64,000 bases of DNA from Sphaerospermopsis torques-reginae ITEP-024 (GTDB lineage Bacteria > Cyanobacteriota > Cyanobacteriia > Cyanobacteriales > Nostocaceae). Of this stretch, positions 8,631-18,468 are shown in pieces. Position numbers and translations under genes: made by a program. The number at the start of each line of letters is the position of its first letter. Position 1 is the stretch's first letter. The DNA lies in assembly GCF_019598945.1 (NCBI RefSeq), contig NZ_CP080598.1:682001-746000 (forward strand). The letters run 5' to 3'. The notes under the pieces are model-generated. The model saw only the letters and a program-made list of their open reading frames with translations, was not told where the DNA came from and did not search any database.

Positions 8631-9779
8631 ATGAAATTAGTTTGCTCTCAAAGTGACCTCAGTACGAACCTTTCCCTCGTCAGTCGTGCAGTACCATCCA
8701 GACCGACTCACCCCATTCTTGCTAACGTGCTTTTACAAGCGGATGCGGAAACCAACCAAGTCAGTTTAACAGCGTTTGATCTCAGTCTGGGTATCCGTAC
8801 CAGTTTTAGTGCAGAAGTAATTGAAGGTGGAGAAATTGCTCTTCCTGCTAAACTACTGGTAGATATCACCTCTCGTTTACCAGAAGGGGAAATTTCCCTA
8901 GATGACGAGTCAGCAGACAACACCGGAGAAGGTATAGTAGTCACCCTCAAACCCAAAAGCGGTAAATATCAAGTCCGCGCTATGGGTGCAGAAGAATTTC
9001 CCGAATTACCTGTAATTGAAGTCTCAGAACCAATTCAACTCACCACCGCTGCATTAATTGAAGGTTTAAAAGGTTCTCTCTTTGCTACCAGCACCGACGA
9101 AACCAAGCAAGTCCTCACAGGGTTACATTTAACCGTTAAACAAGACAGTTTAGAATTTGCAGCTACCGATGGACACCGTTTAGCAGTGCTAGAAACCGCT
9201 AACGAGCGTCCCTTAGAAGGTAGCGAACAGTTAGAAGTTACAGTACCAGCAAGAGCATTAAGAGAATTACAACGGATGTTGGCTCATAGTTCTTCAGAAG
9301 AATCTGTATCCTTATATTTAGATCAAGGTCAAATAGTTTTTGCTTGGCAAAATCAACGTTTAACTAGCCGCACTTTAGAAGGACAATATCCCGCCTATCG
9401 GCAATTAATTCCTCGTCAATTTGAACGCCAAGTAGTATTAGAACGGAAGCAATTTATCAGCACTTTAGAAAGAATTGCTGTATTAGCTGACCAGAAAAAT
9501 AATATTGTCAAAATCAGCATTGATAACGAAAATCAAGAAATAACATTATCCTGTGAAGCGCAAGACGTAGGCAGTGGTACAGAGTCAATGCCAGCGCAAA
9601 TTTCTGGGGAAGATATAGACATTGCTTTTAATGTCAAATATCTCATGGAAGGTTTGAAAGAATTACCTTCTACAGAAATTCAAATGCACTTAAATCAAAG
9701 TTTAACCCCAGTTATTTTTACTCCTTTAGGTGGGTTAAAAATGACCTATTTAGCTATGCCTGTACAGCTTAGAAATTAG
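8631..9779 (+). CDS. dnaN: DNA polymerase III beta sliding clamp
   Basis: Ring-forming processivity factor of the replisome. The protein has 382 residues, a normal length. It starts MKLVCSQSDLSTNLSLVSRAVPSRPTHPIL, the usual first strand and helix, contains GLLFAT-like and FAATDGHRLA segments (the second near residue 180), and ends with the conserved GLKMTYLAMPVQL tail. Three clamp domains fill the length. It lies directly downstream of the DnaA box cluster, transcribed away from it. Confidence 0.97.
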   Translation: MKLVCSQSDLSTNLSLVSRAVPSRPTHPILANVLLQADAETNQVSLTAFDLSLGIRTSFSAEVIEGGEIALPAKLLVDITSRLPEGEISLDDESADNTGEGIVVTLKPKSGKYQVRAMGAEEFPELPVIEVSEPIQLTTAALIEGLKGSLFATSTDETKQVLTGLHLTVKQDSLEFAATDGHRLAVLETANERPLEGSEQLEVTVPARALRELQRMLAHSSSEESVSLYLDQGQIVFAWQNQRLTSRTLEGQYPAYRQLIPRQFERQVVLERKQFISTLERIAVLADQKNNIVKISIDNENQEITLSCEAQDVGSGTESMPAQISGEDIDIAFNVKYLMEGLKELPSTEIQMHLNQSLTPVIFTPLGGLKMTYLAMPVQLRN

Positions 9780-9970
9780 CATCTTAGGTAATAGGTGACA
9801 GGTGACAGGTGACAGAGAGCAGGGGAAGTAGGGGAAGCAGGGGGAGCAGGGGGAGAAAATTAAAAGGCAAAAGTTACAATTTTCATTTCTCCAGCCTCCT
9901 GACTCCTTGATCTGCTGTACGGGCGAAGCAGGTAAATCCCATTTTGTAGATATCATCTACTGCAAAGCGT

Positions 9971-10138
9971 TAGAGGATGTTTTAAAAGTCGCTGATGGCG
10001 TATCAAATATTTATAGATACCCCTAAATCCCCCTTGAAAAGGGGGACTTTGACTTTAGTTCCCCCCCCTTTTTAAGGGCTAGGGGGGATCAGGGGGGTGC
10101 CTAAAATCACGATCCAAAACTTTTCAAACACCCTCTTA
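9971..10138. repeat. MITE family A, copy 1
   Basis: Begins TTAGAGGATGTTTTAAAAGT and ends ACTTTTCAAACACCCTCTTA, which are near-perfect inverted ends. The interior is shared with copy 2 at 17781-17971 and holds the palindrome AAATCCCCCTT...AAGGGGGA, with no coding content. It lies in the dnaN-downstream gap (9780-10307), which otherwise holds GGTGACA-type repeats. Confidence 0.8.
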
Positions 10139-10176
10139 AGGAATAGGTGACAGGTGACAGATGACAGTTAATAAAT

Positions 10177-10303
10177 ATCAACTATCAACTATCAACTCTC
10201 AACTCTCAACTATCAACTATCAACTCTCAACTATCAACTCTCAACTATCAACTATCAACTCTCAACTCTCAACTCTCAACTATCAACTCTCAACTCTCAA
10301 CTA
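10177..10303. repeat. STRR heptamer array (TCAACTA/TCAACTC, about 18 units)
   Basis: About 127 bases of uninterrupted 7-base units alternating TCAACTA and TCAACTC. It directly abuts the 3' end of the ArsA-like gene. Short tandemly repeated heptamers of this kind are a hallmark of heterocystous cyanobacteria. It is not a CRISPR array, as there are no spacers. Confidence 0.95.
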
Positions 10304-10307
10304 TATC

Positions 10308-11495
10308 CTAAACTCTCACACTGTCAGCAAAGCGTATTTTCAGATAATCATCATCCATTTTTGCCCCTGCTGGTTGCAGTGCTGCTAATGCTTGTGGTAA
10401 AACTAAGTTACGGCGATGATTACCAATAGTAATGTTTAATTCATCCCCGGTTTTACTCAGTTGAATCTGGCTTTTAGGGATATTCGGTAAATAAAGTTCT
10501 AAGCTGTATTGGTTATTTTCCTGCACAACTCTAATAGTGGTTTCTTTATAATAAACCTGAGTTGGATCTTCATCTTTATAGAGAGTTTCTTTGAGTCTCT
10601 CTAATGCAGCTAAACCACACATTTCTTCAGAAAATAATGGTACTTCCTTCACAGGTAAAGGGAGGAAGTTTTCATGAATTTCTTGGCGGTATTGTTCTTG
10701 ATTTTCTTTCCAACGTTGGAAAAATGGATCTTCTACTTCTTTGGGAATAATGCGGTTAGCTACAACTAAATCTGTGGCTACATTATATAAACTCAGATAA
10801 GCATGAGCGCGGAGCGATTCTTTAATCACCATTTTTTCTGGGTTGGTGACAAGTCTAACTGAGGTTTGTGTATTGTCAGTTAATACTTTTTCTAGTGCTT
10901 CTATTTGTTCATAAAATTCATAGGGTGCATCCATTACTTCTTTATCTGGTAAAGAAAAACCAGCAATGGGTTTAAAAATTGGTTCTACCAGTGGTCTGAG
11001 TGCTACAGAGATGTTTTGAAAAGGTTTATAAAAACGCCGCATATACCAACCACCAACTTCTGGTAAACTTAGAAGACGTAATGCAGTACCTGTGGGGGCA
11101 GAATCAATAATTAAAACGTCAAATTCTCCTTCATCATAATGACGTTTCATTCTCACTAATCCGAAAATTTCATCCATTCCTGGTAAAATTGCCAGTTCTT
11201 CCGCTTGTATTCCTTCTAAACCCCGTGCTTGCAAAACTTGGGTAATATAACGTTTTACCGCACCCCAGTTACCTTCTAATTCTTGTAGTGCATCGAGTTC
11301 TGCACCCCACAAATTTGGGCGCACTTGTTTTGCGTCGTGTCCTAATTCTATATCAAAACTGTCTGCTAAGGAGTGAGCAGGATCTGTACTTAAAACTAAT
11401 GTTTTATAACCGAGTTCTGCACAACGAAGTCCGGTTGCTGCTGCGACGGAGGTTTTACCTACTCCACCCTTACCAGTCATTAAAATTACTCGCAT
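10308..11495 (-). CDS. Get3/ArsA-family ATPase with C-terminal HSP20-like domain
   Basis: Cytoplasmic P-loop ATPase of the ArsA/TRC40 (Get3) family, 395 residues. The deviant Walker [10 protein letters not shown] is at residues 8-16, followed by the family motifs [12 protein letters not shown] (about 36-47) and [12 protein letters not shown] (about 129-140). Residues of about 320-395 form a beta-sandwich like alpha-crystallin/HSP20 ([17 protein letters not shown]...DELNITIG), as in the ArsA_HSP20 family of cyanobacteria and plastids. The arsenite-binding cysteines of true ArsA are not evident, so protein targeting or chaperoning fits better than arsenite export. It is preceded on the minus strand by a DUF2358-like gene. 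Its stop abuts a heptamer repeat array. Confidence 0.9.
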   Translation of the reverse strand: MRVILMTGKGGVGKTSVAAATGLRCAELGYKTLVLSTDPAHSLADSFDIELGHDAKQVRPNLWGAELDALQELEGNWGAVKRYITQVLQARGLEGIQAEELAILPGMDEIFGLVRMKRHYDEGEFDVLIIDSAPTGTALRLLSLPEVGGWYMRRFYKPFQNISVALRPLVEPIFKPIAGFSLPDKEVMDAPYEFYEQIEALEKVLTDNTQTSVRLVTNPEKMVIKESLRAHAYLSLYNVATDLVVANRIIPKEVEDPFFQRWKENQEQYRQEIHENFLPLPVKEVPLFSEEMCGLAALERLKETLYKDEDPTQVYYKETTIRVVQENNQYSLELYLPNIPKSQIQLSKTGDELNITIGNHRRNLVLPQALAALQPAGAKMDDDYLKIRFADSVRV

Positions 11496-11537
11496 GGATA
11501 TTTTGTCCTGCCTGAATTTTGTTTACATTTATTTACA

Positions 11538-11927
11538 TTATCCTTTGTTTCTGGAAAATAGGTGTTGCTTTAGTACATCTAATTGGGAACAGTGCCAATA
11601 GTCAATGTGGGAAATTATTAAACCTTCATTATTGAGACGGAGTTCACTCCAACCAGAAATAGATATCCTTGGTTTCCAGGGTAATGCAGCATCCCAGCTA
11701 AGTGTCCACTCGGTTTTAATTGTGTTTTCTTGTTGTTGAATATTATGTAAATCCATTTTGAGATTGAGGAAAAATGTTTGAATGAATTTAATCATCCATT
11801 TATAAAGTTCTAAACCCCGAAATTTAAATACAGCATCTTGGAAATAAACATCCTTTGCATAAATGCTGTAAGTTTGATTAACTGGAAATCTTTGATAGTC
11901 GGCTTTAAGTGTTTCTAAAATATCCAT
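11538..11927 (-). CDS. DUF2358-like protein (SnoaL/NTF2 fold)
   Basis: A 129-residue protein with the DUF2358 pattern found in cyanobacteria and plants. It opens with an ILETLKADYQRFP helix, continues with YSIYAKDVYFQDAVFKFRGLELYKWMIKF, and ends GLIISHIDYWHCSQLDVLKQ. The fold is probably a cone-shaped NTF2-like barrel. No catalytic residues can be assigned. It is upstream of the Get3/ArsA-like gene with a 42-base gap on the same strand, so co-transcription is likely. Confidence 0.75.
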   Translation of the reverse strand: MDILETLKADYQRFPVNQTYSIYAKDVYFQDAVFKFRGLELYKWMIKFIQTFFLNLKMDLHNIQQQENTIKTEWTLSWDAALPWKPRISISGWSELRLNNEGLIISHIDYWHCSQLDVLKQHLFSRNKG

Positions 11928-12153
11928 GATTGGTAATTGGTAATTGGTAATTGGTGATTGGTAAATAATAATTATATATTCCCTCTTCCCTCTTCCCTAT
12001 TCCCTCTTAACGTTTTGTCCGCTGACAAAGGTTAAAACTCAAAATAAAACCGTGCTGACCTACGCAAATGAGGTATTGTCAAATCCCAAAGCGAGTTTGG
12101 AAAACCAAACAAACAAATATAGTTTTTCATATTACTTATTGAAGTGCTGAATT

Positions 12154-15143
12154 TCATTTAGAGATAAATCGCAAATTGATCTGTTGATAGGGTTCAGAAG
12201 ATTGGCCTAAATCTATTGTTTTTGGTTCTGCCGGCATACTATTAATAAAAAGATTATAATTACGGCCTACTAATCCCTCTAAATAATACATACCATTAGA
12301 ACTAGTAATTGAAAAAACTCTTTGATTAGAACTAGAAGTAGAAGCTACAGCTTCAACTCTAGCACCAGAAATAGGTTTTCCTTGCAAATCAGTCACAATT
12401 CCTGACATCGTGTAAGATTGGGCAAAGGGAATAACGACTTCCGTAAAACCTCCTGCTTTAACTTCAATTGCTACAGCAGTATTTTTAGTAGGATACCAAT
12501 CTAAAGGATAACCAGAGGGATCTAAATCCAAACGATAAAGTCCCGGTGCTAGGGATAATACAATACCATGCTTGGTCACTTGTGGTTGATATTTGGAAAT
12601 AGGATAGTTATTGATAGTCAAAAGTAAATCTAATTTTTTATTTAGTATAGGTTCTGTAACATCTTGAAAATTATTATTATTTTCATCGAAAAAAGGTTTT
12701 AATAAAATACCATTAGTAACTTTCGGGGCTGCTCCTGTAGCATTTGCGCTGCAAAAACCACGCTGTAAGTCAAAACACGATGATAGTACAAGCCTAAATC
12801 TATCGGCATTAGACCCCAAATCAATATTACTATAACTGGCTTCCAAAAATAAACCAGAAAAAATCTCACGGGAGAACTTAGTCATAAATCCTGACCCCTT
12901 AGATCCTATACCATAACCTAATTCTAGCTCAAATTGAGACATTTCCGGCTTCAAACGCCAACTTAGGGTTAGCAAAGAATTACCCGTGGGATTTATCAAA
13001 TCAAGTGGTGCGATTTTTTGATAATTCAACACTAGGTCACTATGGTTTTTTATCATATTGTAAGTCAGGTTAGTTTTGGTAATAGAATCATTACCAAAAT
13101 GTGTCAATTCAAAATCACCTGATCTTCCTGTTAAATACCATTGTAGTTTACTCAGACTATCCCATTGTAAAACCAGTGAGGCAGAAATTTTGTTTCCTGA
13201 AAAACGGCTGCGCGTACCAATATTGTACCTAAATGGTGAAGTAGAGTTGTAGTCATAATTAAAATTACCAAATACTGATAGATTTGGTGAAATACTTTGA
13301 CCGATATTTAAACGACTAGCTTGCAAATTTGTATTGAAATTGAATTGGGTTTGGGGATTGGGATTATAGCGAATATTAGCGTCAATTTCCCAATCTTTTT
13401 TCCCAGTGGGAGTTAAAGCTGAAGCTGTAATTTGTAGAGGAGTATTTTCAGGTTGAAAAAATAACTCTGTAAAACCCCGAAAACTATCTTCATAACTCGC
13501 ACCTAATCCTACCGTTAGTTCCTGGGATACCCCATAACGATAACTTACCGCCGTCCGTAAATCCTCGAAAGTACCTAAGAAATCTTTGCTATTAACAACA
13601 TTATTGCGTCCTATACCAGCTGATAAAATTAAGGATGCAGCTTGGGGAGGCAGTTGTCCAATAATGATAGGCAGAGCAACAATCCTTTCCTCTGGTTCAG
13701 ATGTCAGTTTTCCCTGGGCATATAATAATAATCGCACCTCATACAGACTGATGTCGTCAAATCTGTATTCTCCTGATTTATCAACTAACACCTCTCCTAA
13801 AATCTCTCGACCATAGCGAGGAAGTATCTGTACTAAAGTTCCTGGTGCAGCTTTTCCTCTGACTGTTTGACCATAGCGCAGAGGTTGTGCGCGATTGTTT
13901 GCTGATCCACCGTTTCCAGGAGACATAGTAAATCCCCAACGATTCACAGTAGTTACACCCCAATAAGAATTAGAGCTTGTGCTACGCCAAAAAGGTGTTT
14001 GTGAACCTACAAATAGATCTGTAGAATCACTTTCTAGGGTATAGCTGGCTGAACCTAATCTCCAAGTATTTTCCTTTTCCGTTGCTGTTTGATTGAGTCT
14101 GAGAAGCCATGCTCCTCCTTTGAAGCTACCACTGGTGGTAACTGTTCGATTTTGTTGAGAACGAGAACCGTCTTTTTGGACTGATTCTTGATTATTTATA
14201 GTCGTGACACTGAATAAGGGTGCAGATATATAGGGGATATTCGTAAAATCAATCGGTACTTCAACGGGATTTTTGCTATATTCAGATTGCTTGTTCAACG
14301 GAAGAGTGATTTGGAGAGCATAATTATTGATATCAAATTCTAGGTTTACACCAAACCAATCTTTAATATCTCGGATAGATAAAACAGGGCCAATTTCCGG
14401 ATCAAGTCTGAGGCGGCTAAGATTAAAATTGAAGACAACGGTAGGCGATCGCAACTGTACCTCACCATTAGGCAAATTAGTCACCTTAATATTTAAAGCC
14501 TTAATAATCTTATCATAAGGTACAAGCCAATCATCAAACTGAATTGCCTCAGAACCATCTTCCATTCCTCTGACTAAGGTATTTTTGGATCGCGCACGTC
14601 CACTAACTTGTATACCCAAAGGCAAAATACCCCATTGAGCAGCAATACTTTTAGGATCAACGGGGGGAATTAATATAGATTGGTTTAAGGAAGATACGGT
14701 AGAATCTGTCACCTCATTAACTGGTGACTTTTGATTCTGATTCTCTTCCTGATCTTTACTGTTGATTGATTCAGTATTTAGGGGTTGGTTAGAGGTTTCA
14801 GGTGCAGATAATGTTTCCAAATCCACCACCCGGATAAACTCTATATTTTTCTCAGTATTTATTGATTCAGATGTCAATTCTGGTAGAATTGGCTTTTTTT
14901 TTCTAAATCTATCACCCGCAAAAAGTTTTCTGTGGGTTGAGGTGGAGTTGATTTTTCTATATCCTTAACACCAGAAAAACCTACTGTTTGGTCAGAATCC
15001 TTGATTTTGGATCTCACAGGTAGTTTATCCTGAGTTTGCGCCAATACATCAGCAGTACGAATTAATACTAATGCAACAACAGACACAAATACTGAGTACA
15101 ACCTCAGAAGTTGTAAGAGAATATCCACGAACTTGCATCTCAA
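12154..15143 (-). CDS. Outer-membrane pilus usher, split by a +1 frame change at an A9 tract
   Basis: Usher of a chaperone-usher pilus, forming the outer-membrane pore that assembles pilin subunits. Two overlapping frames encode it. Frame 1 (15143-14874, TTG start) is 89 residues with a signal peptide (LYSVFVSVVALVLI...VLAQ). Frame 2 (14877-12154, also TTG) is 907 residues with no signal: a beta-barrel plug region, repeated beta-strand segments, and a C-terminal carboxypeptidase-regulatory-like domain (TMSGIVTDLQGKPISGARVEA). One extra A in the A9 run (T9 on the plus strand, 14894-14902) would fuse them into a 996-residue secreted usher. It starts 5 bases after the chaperone stop. Slippage, phase variation or a sequencing error are all possible. 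Confidence 0.8.
14894..14902 (-). other. A9 homopolymer at the usher frame junction
   Basis: Nine consecutive T on the plus strand (A9 in the mRNA) sit where the signal-peptide frame runs out (codons GAA AAA AAA AGC). With ten A the frame reads on as LEKKKPILPELTSES into the usher body. Both ORFs overlap by the shared TTGA. Confidence 0.9.
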
Positions 15144-15148
15144 TAGGC

Positions 15149-16033
15149 CTATTTAGCTGGTATAGTCAAGGAAAAATTAAATGGTAAAACGTTTTGTTTC
15201 TCCTGGGAATTTAAAGCCCAACCTTTATTAGTCCACAAAATTTTTCCAGAGAAATTATAAGTACCAGGAGCCAGAGGCTTTTCTTTTTGGGGTGGGTAAT
15301 TAATAGGGAATTTGCGGCTACTTTCTGCTACTATAGAATTAGGATCATTTACTTTGCTCACAATTTCCTTATTTCCTTGTTTCAAACTCCATTCAACACT
15401 AGCACGAGTTGAACCTGTACCAGTGTTTTTTACACTCAGCAATATTTGTCTTGCTTTAGGATCATAGCTAACTCCTGTCACCTGAATATCAGGAGCAACC
15501 TGGCCTTGACGAGCATAAACAGTTGCGCCAATTCTGGTAACAAGAGCTAATTGGGAAGCAGTTACATTCTGAGGTACATTAGGATTATTAGGAGATTCAG
15601 TTAAAGATTGAACATAAACAACCGCTCGATACTCTTTATTAGTAATATTTCCAGGAATCCGAGTCACTAAACGCACTTGTCTAGATTGTCCGGGTCCTAC
15701 TGTTAATTCACGGGGCGAAAATACAAGATAAGGAGTCAGATCCGCTTTACTGTTAGGCTCTAGACGTAAACCTAGATCGGTGTAAGAAAAAGGTTCAGCA
15801 TAAAGTCGAGCGCGAATAGGGTTAGTATTACTCATATTTCTCACAGTAAATGTCCCTTCTGCCTGACCGCGTTCGGTATCTAATTCCACAATCCCTGGAA
15901 TCAAATTTAAAGACTGTCCTTGAGCAGTTTGGTTAAATAGCACTAGGGGGATTCCAATCAAACTTCCCCCGGTAGCTGCACAGATGGCAAAATTAAGAAT
16001 ATTTTTCAGAACAGAACGGTGGATAGTATACAT
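15149..16033 (-). CDS. Periplasmic pilus-assembly chaperone (PapD-like)
   Basis: Binds pilin subunits in the periplasm and delivers them to the usher. The 294-residue protein has a signal peptide ending near FNQTAQGQS and an immunoglobulin-like N-terminal domain (GIVELDTERGQAEGTFTVRNMSN). It shows the chaperone hallmark YLVFSPRELTVGPGQSRQVRLV and the following YRAVVYVQSL segment. A second domain follows to the C-terminus. The divergent sequence fits archaic-type chaperones rather than classic PapD. The gene lies between pilin and usher. The 612-base gap upstream of it is filled with tnpB debris, which may separate its transcription from the pilin gene. Confidence 0.88.
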   Translation of the reverse strand: MYTIHRSVLKNILNFAICAATGGSLIGIPLVLFNQTAQGQSLNLIPGIVELDTERGQAEGTFTVRNMSNTNPIRARLYAEPFSYTDLGLRLEPNSKADLTPYLVFSPRELTVGPGQSRQVRLVTRIPGNITNKEYRAVVYVQSLTESPNNPNVPQNVTASQLALVTRIGATVYARQGQVAPDIQVTGVSYDPKARQILLSVKNTGTGSTRASVEWSLKQGNKEIVSKVNDPNSIVAESSRKFPINYPPQKEKPLAPGTYNFSGKILWTNKGWALNSQEKQNVLPFNFSLTIPAK

Positions 16034-16127
16034 CAGTGTGTAGCTTAAATTTAGATACAGATATATAGGATTAATTTACTTAAAAAATGGATTTCAGGTT
16101 ATTCCGATACTTTTTTGCTAACCAATG

Positions 16128-16255
16128 CTAACAAATACATAACTTAAGATTTGTTCTTAACCAAGGCGTATCAACCAATGCACGAAGATAAATTCCTCGC
16201 GCACTATTCAAATCTCGGTTCATGACTTTACCGTCTATCCGAGATTTGATAGTTT
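16128..16255 (-). pseudogene. 3' fragment of a second, different tnpB
   Basis: The minus-strand reading from about 16255 gives KVMNRDLNSARGIYLRALVDTP and then a stop at 16128. This is the final RuvC motif (RDLN-ARGIYLRAL) of IS1341-type TnpB proteins of another subgroup. Only the last 40 or so residues remain. It abuts the 104-base end of the other element. Confidence 0.75.
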
Positions 16256-16261
16256 TAGATC

Positions 16262-16557
16262 CTGCTATATAAAACCTAGACAAAGCTAGACTTTACTTTC
16301 TACTTCAACGGGAGCATGGGAGCGGTTATCCCTCTGTAGACTTTCACGCTGTAGCCCAACGCGATTGTGTTCCAATTAAGTTTCTGAAAAAGACTACCAC
16401 CATCATTGCTTGGTTTTCGCGTCGGCAATAGTCTCAATTCAATACTTGATATCACCGTATTATATATCAAGTAGTTGATTTTTTCCGGAAAATATATTGA
16501 TTTTTGTCAATATAAGTATAGTTTTGTCTATGAAATTGTCAACTTAGGACAAGCTCT
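16262..16557 (-). mobile_element. Protein-less derivative of the tnpB element (solo omega-RNA-like copy)
   Basis: Both ends of the intact element at 6633-7968 recur here: 16262-16365 (104 bases, four differences) and 16515-16557. The interior of about 150 bases is unrelated or deleted. The last codons of tnpB and its stop remain (SRWATA in place of SRLAKA). It could be a MITE mobilised in trans, or a retained guide-RNA gene. It lies between the pilin and chaperone genes, read in the same direction. Confidence 0.8.
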
Positions 16558-16645
16558 TTCAGCAGACTCTCATCAAATGTCCATAACCTGAAACCCGTTC
16601 TAGTGACAATTCATGAATTGTCCCTACCAGAATTTTCGGAGATGT

Positions 16646-17194
16646 CTATTGAGGAACCGCAGTCACTAAAACTGTATATTTGTAGATACCTACTGGAATA
16701 CCATTAGTAGACTGAATGTTCATGTCAACTGTCATATCTACATTTGGAGTTGCAACAGTTGAAGCTGCTACGGGTAAGAATCCATCGCTTGTCACAGAGC
16801 CACTAGCTGGTGATGCTGTGTAAGCCTCTACTTGGGTTGCACCACCATCTAAAACTGACTTTGCACTAACTGCGGTGAATGCAGGATTGGAAGCAGCACC
16901 TACAGGAGTATCCACGAAAAATGCAGTATTTGCGTTGCATGAAACAGTAAATTCCGCTGGTGCCGCAGTCGCTCCAGCAACAGTACCTAAAGTTGCACTA
17001 GTGGCGCTATCTATAGTACCCAGGTCTCTGCCTTTAGCAACCATTAGACCAGATTCGATGTTTGTAAACTGACAGTTGGACTGAGCAAGACCTGTAAAGT
17101 CAAGGTTCAGTTCTTGGTCGGCTTTAGCTACAGGCGCAAATAATACAGGAGCAGTTAATATGGCAGCAGAAATCAGACCTATGATCTTCTTCAT
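16646..17194 (-). CDS. Secreted pilin-like subunit (spore coat U / archaic chaperone-usher type)
   Basis: Likely the structural subunit of the pilus made by the chaperone and usher downstream. The 182-residue protein has a clear signal peptide (MKKIIGLISAAILTAPVLFAPVAKA). It has two cysteines, NCQF and VSCNAN, that probably pair as in SCPU/pilin folds. The C-terminal strand GIPVGIYKYTVLVTAVPQ is typical of subunits that take a donor strand. The rest is small-residue rich (Ala, Thr, Ser). A GAGGG ribosome site precedes the ATG. A sheath or coat protein is the alternative. Confidence 0.75.
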   Translation of the reverse strand: MKKIIGLISAAILTAPVLFAPVAKADQELNLDFTGLAQSNCQFTNIESGLMVAKGRDLGTIDSATSATLGTVAGATAAPAEFTVSCNANTAFFVDTPVGAASNPAFTAVSAKSVLDGGATQVEAYTASPASGSVTSDGFLPVAASTVATPNVDMTVDMNIQSTNGIPVGIYKYTVLVTAVPQ

Positions 17195-17495
17195 ACAAGC
17201 ACCCTCTTCGTTTTGAATTTGAAGGTTTTATAACAATTTATAATATACTATTCTTTATAGGATGCTGTCTAGTCGGAAAAGTCGGATCTTTAGGTCGGAT
17301 CAATCAAAAATGTCAATATTTCGTTTACTTTAAACATAGAATTTAAGAAATAAAACTACCAACGTGCAACTGTATTCGTACTTAGCCTGGGATTACAGAA
17401 TCTAAAACTCCGGTATCTGGTATCTTAATTTGAAGATCCAATCATTCGTATATCACAAATGTGATTTTATACAAGATTATCTCCAACTTTAAAGA
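17195..17495. other. Divergent upstream region of the pilin gene
   Basis: About 300 A/T-rich bases between the pilin gene (minus) and a small plus-strand gene. It should hold both promoters. I see no convincing -10/-35 pair, NtcA site or repeat. Confidence 0.5.
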
Positions 17496-17507
17496 GTGAG
17501 TCAGAAA

Positions 17508-17738
17508 ATGAGCAAGGTTCAACAAACTGTTTATCTAATTACAGAAAGACAAAGAGACGCATTGATCAGCTACTTACAAAATTGCCCTTATCGGGAAGTT
17601 GCAGCAGCAATTCAGTTTTTGACTAGTGCCCCTACTGCTGTTTTGAATGTAGAAGTTCCAGAAGGAAAAGCTGAATCTTCTATTCCAGAATCAAATATTC
17701 CAGAATCCACAACTCCTGAGTTGGTGTCTGTAAGTTAA
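17508..17738 (+). CDS. Small conserved-looking protein, function unknown
   Basis: A 76-residue protein from the ATG at 17508; an upstream in-frame GTG at 17496 is the alternative. The first 50 residues (VQQTVYLITERQRDALISYLQNCPYREVAAAIQFL) look like two amphipathic helices. The tail is an IPES-repeat, low-complexity stretch. No signal peptide or membrane segment. It reads like a chromosomally encoded cyanobacterial hypothetical protein; I do not recognise a function. Confidence 0.6.
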   Translation: MSKVQQTVYLITERQRDALISYLQNCPYREVAAAIQFLTSAPTAVLNVEVPEGKAESSIPESNIPESTTPELVSVS

Positions 17739-17780
17739 GGTTTTTGTTATAGTCCCTTACACTGTCACCATAAAAATTAT

Positions 17781-17971
17781 TTAGAGGATGTTTTAAAAGT
17801 CGCTGATGGTGTATAAAATATTTATAGATTCCGCTAAATCCCCCTTGAAAAGGGGGACGTTGACTCTAGTTCCCCCCTTTTTAATGGGGGTTAGGGGGGA
17901 ATGGCTACGCCACGCTTCGCTATCATGAAGTGCCTAAAATCACGATCCAAAACTTTTCAAACACCCTCTTA
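17781..17971. repeat. MITE family A, copy 2
   Basis: Same ends as copy 1 (TTAGAGGATGTTTTAAAAGT ... CTTTTCAAACACCCTCTTA) and the same interior, with an extra insert containing GGCTACGCCACGCTTCGC. It lies in the 17739-18468 gap, which also holds the related element below and an AATTCATGAATT palindrome. Confidence 0.8.
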
Positions 17972-18123
17972 GACATTTCACTTGGTGAAAAAGCTGTAGG
18001 GACAAGCTGTAGGGACAATTCATGAATTGTGCCTACAACAAAGGCTTCATATCACACATATTCAATTTGCGGTTAATTTTTAGATAATTTTGAGATAATT
18101 TTCAGAAATATTTCTTAAATCTG

Positions 18124-18276
18124 AGAGGTTGTTTGAAAACTTTTTCGTGTGGGATTTGACACCCGCAGATCCCCCTAAATCCCCCTTTTTAAGGGGGACT
18201 TTGAGGAATTTAGCCCCCCTTTGTAAGGTGGGTTGGGGGGATATCCATGAATTCTGATACTTTTCAAACATCCTCT
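18124..18276. repeat. MITE family A, divergent copy 3
   Basis: Ends AGAGGTTGTTTGAAAAC and ACTTTTCAAACATCCTCT are related to copies 1 and 2. The interior again holds AAATCCCCCTTTTTAAGGGGGA, but with a different middle. A spurious ORF at 18080-18286 is only the translation of this repeat. Confidence 0.7.
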
Positions 18277-18468
18277 GAATCCTCAATTAATAAATGATCC
18301 GGCTTTTGATCTGAAACTTGTTAAATTTTTTCACTTTGATTGATTAATTGTTTGAATATTTTTTGAAGACTTCTAGAGGTAGCTGCGATCGCTAATTGCC
18401 ACTCTATCTGTAAAATAAACTACAAAATAGCATGATCAAAAACCCTAAAAAATGATATTTAACTACTG

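Noticed and set aside
10177-10303. Regular repeats that resemble a CRISPR array
   Set aside because: Units are 7 bases, directly tandem, with no spacers; it is an STRR array.
10161-10388. 75-codon ORF
   Set aside because: It is a translation of the heptamer repeat and the end of the ArsA-like gene on the other strand.
18080-18286. 68-codon minus-strand ORF
   Set aside because: Translation of MITE copy 3.
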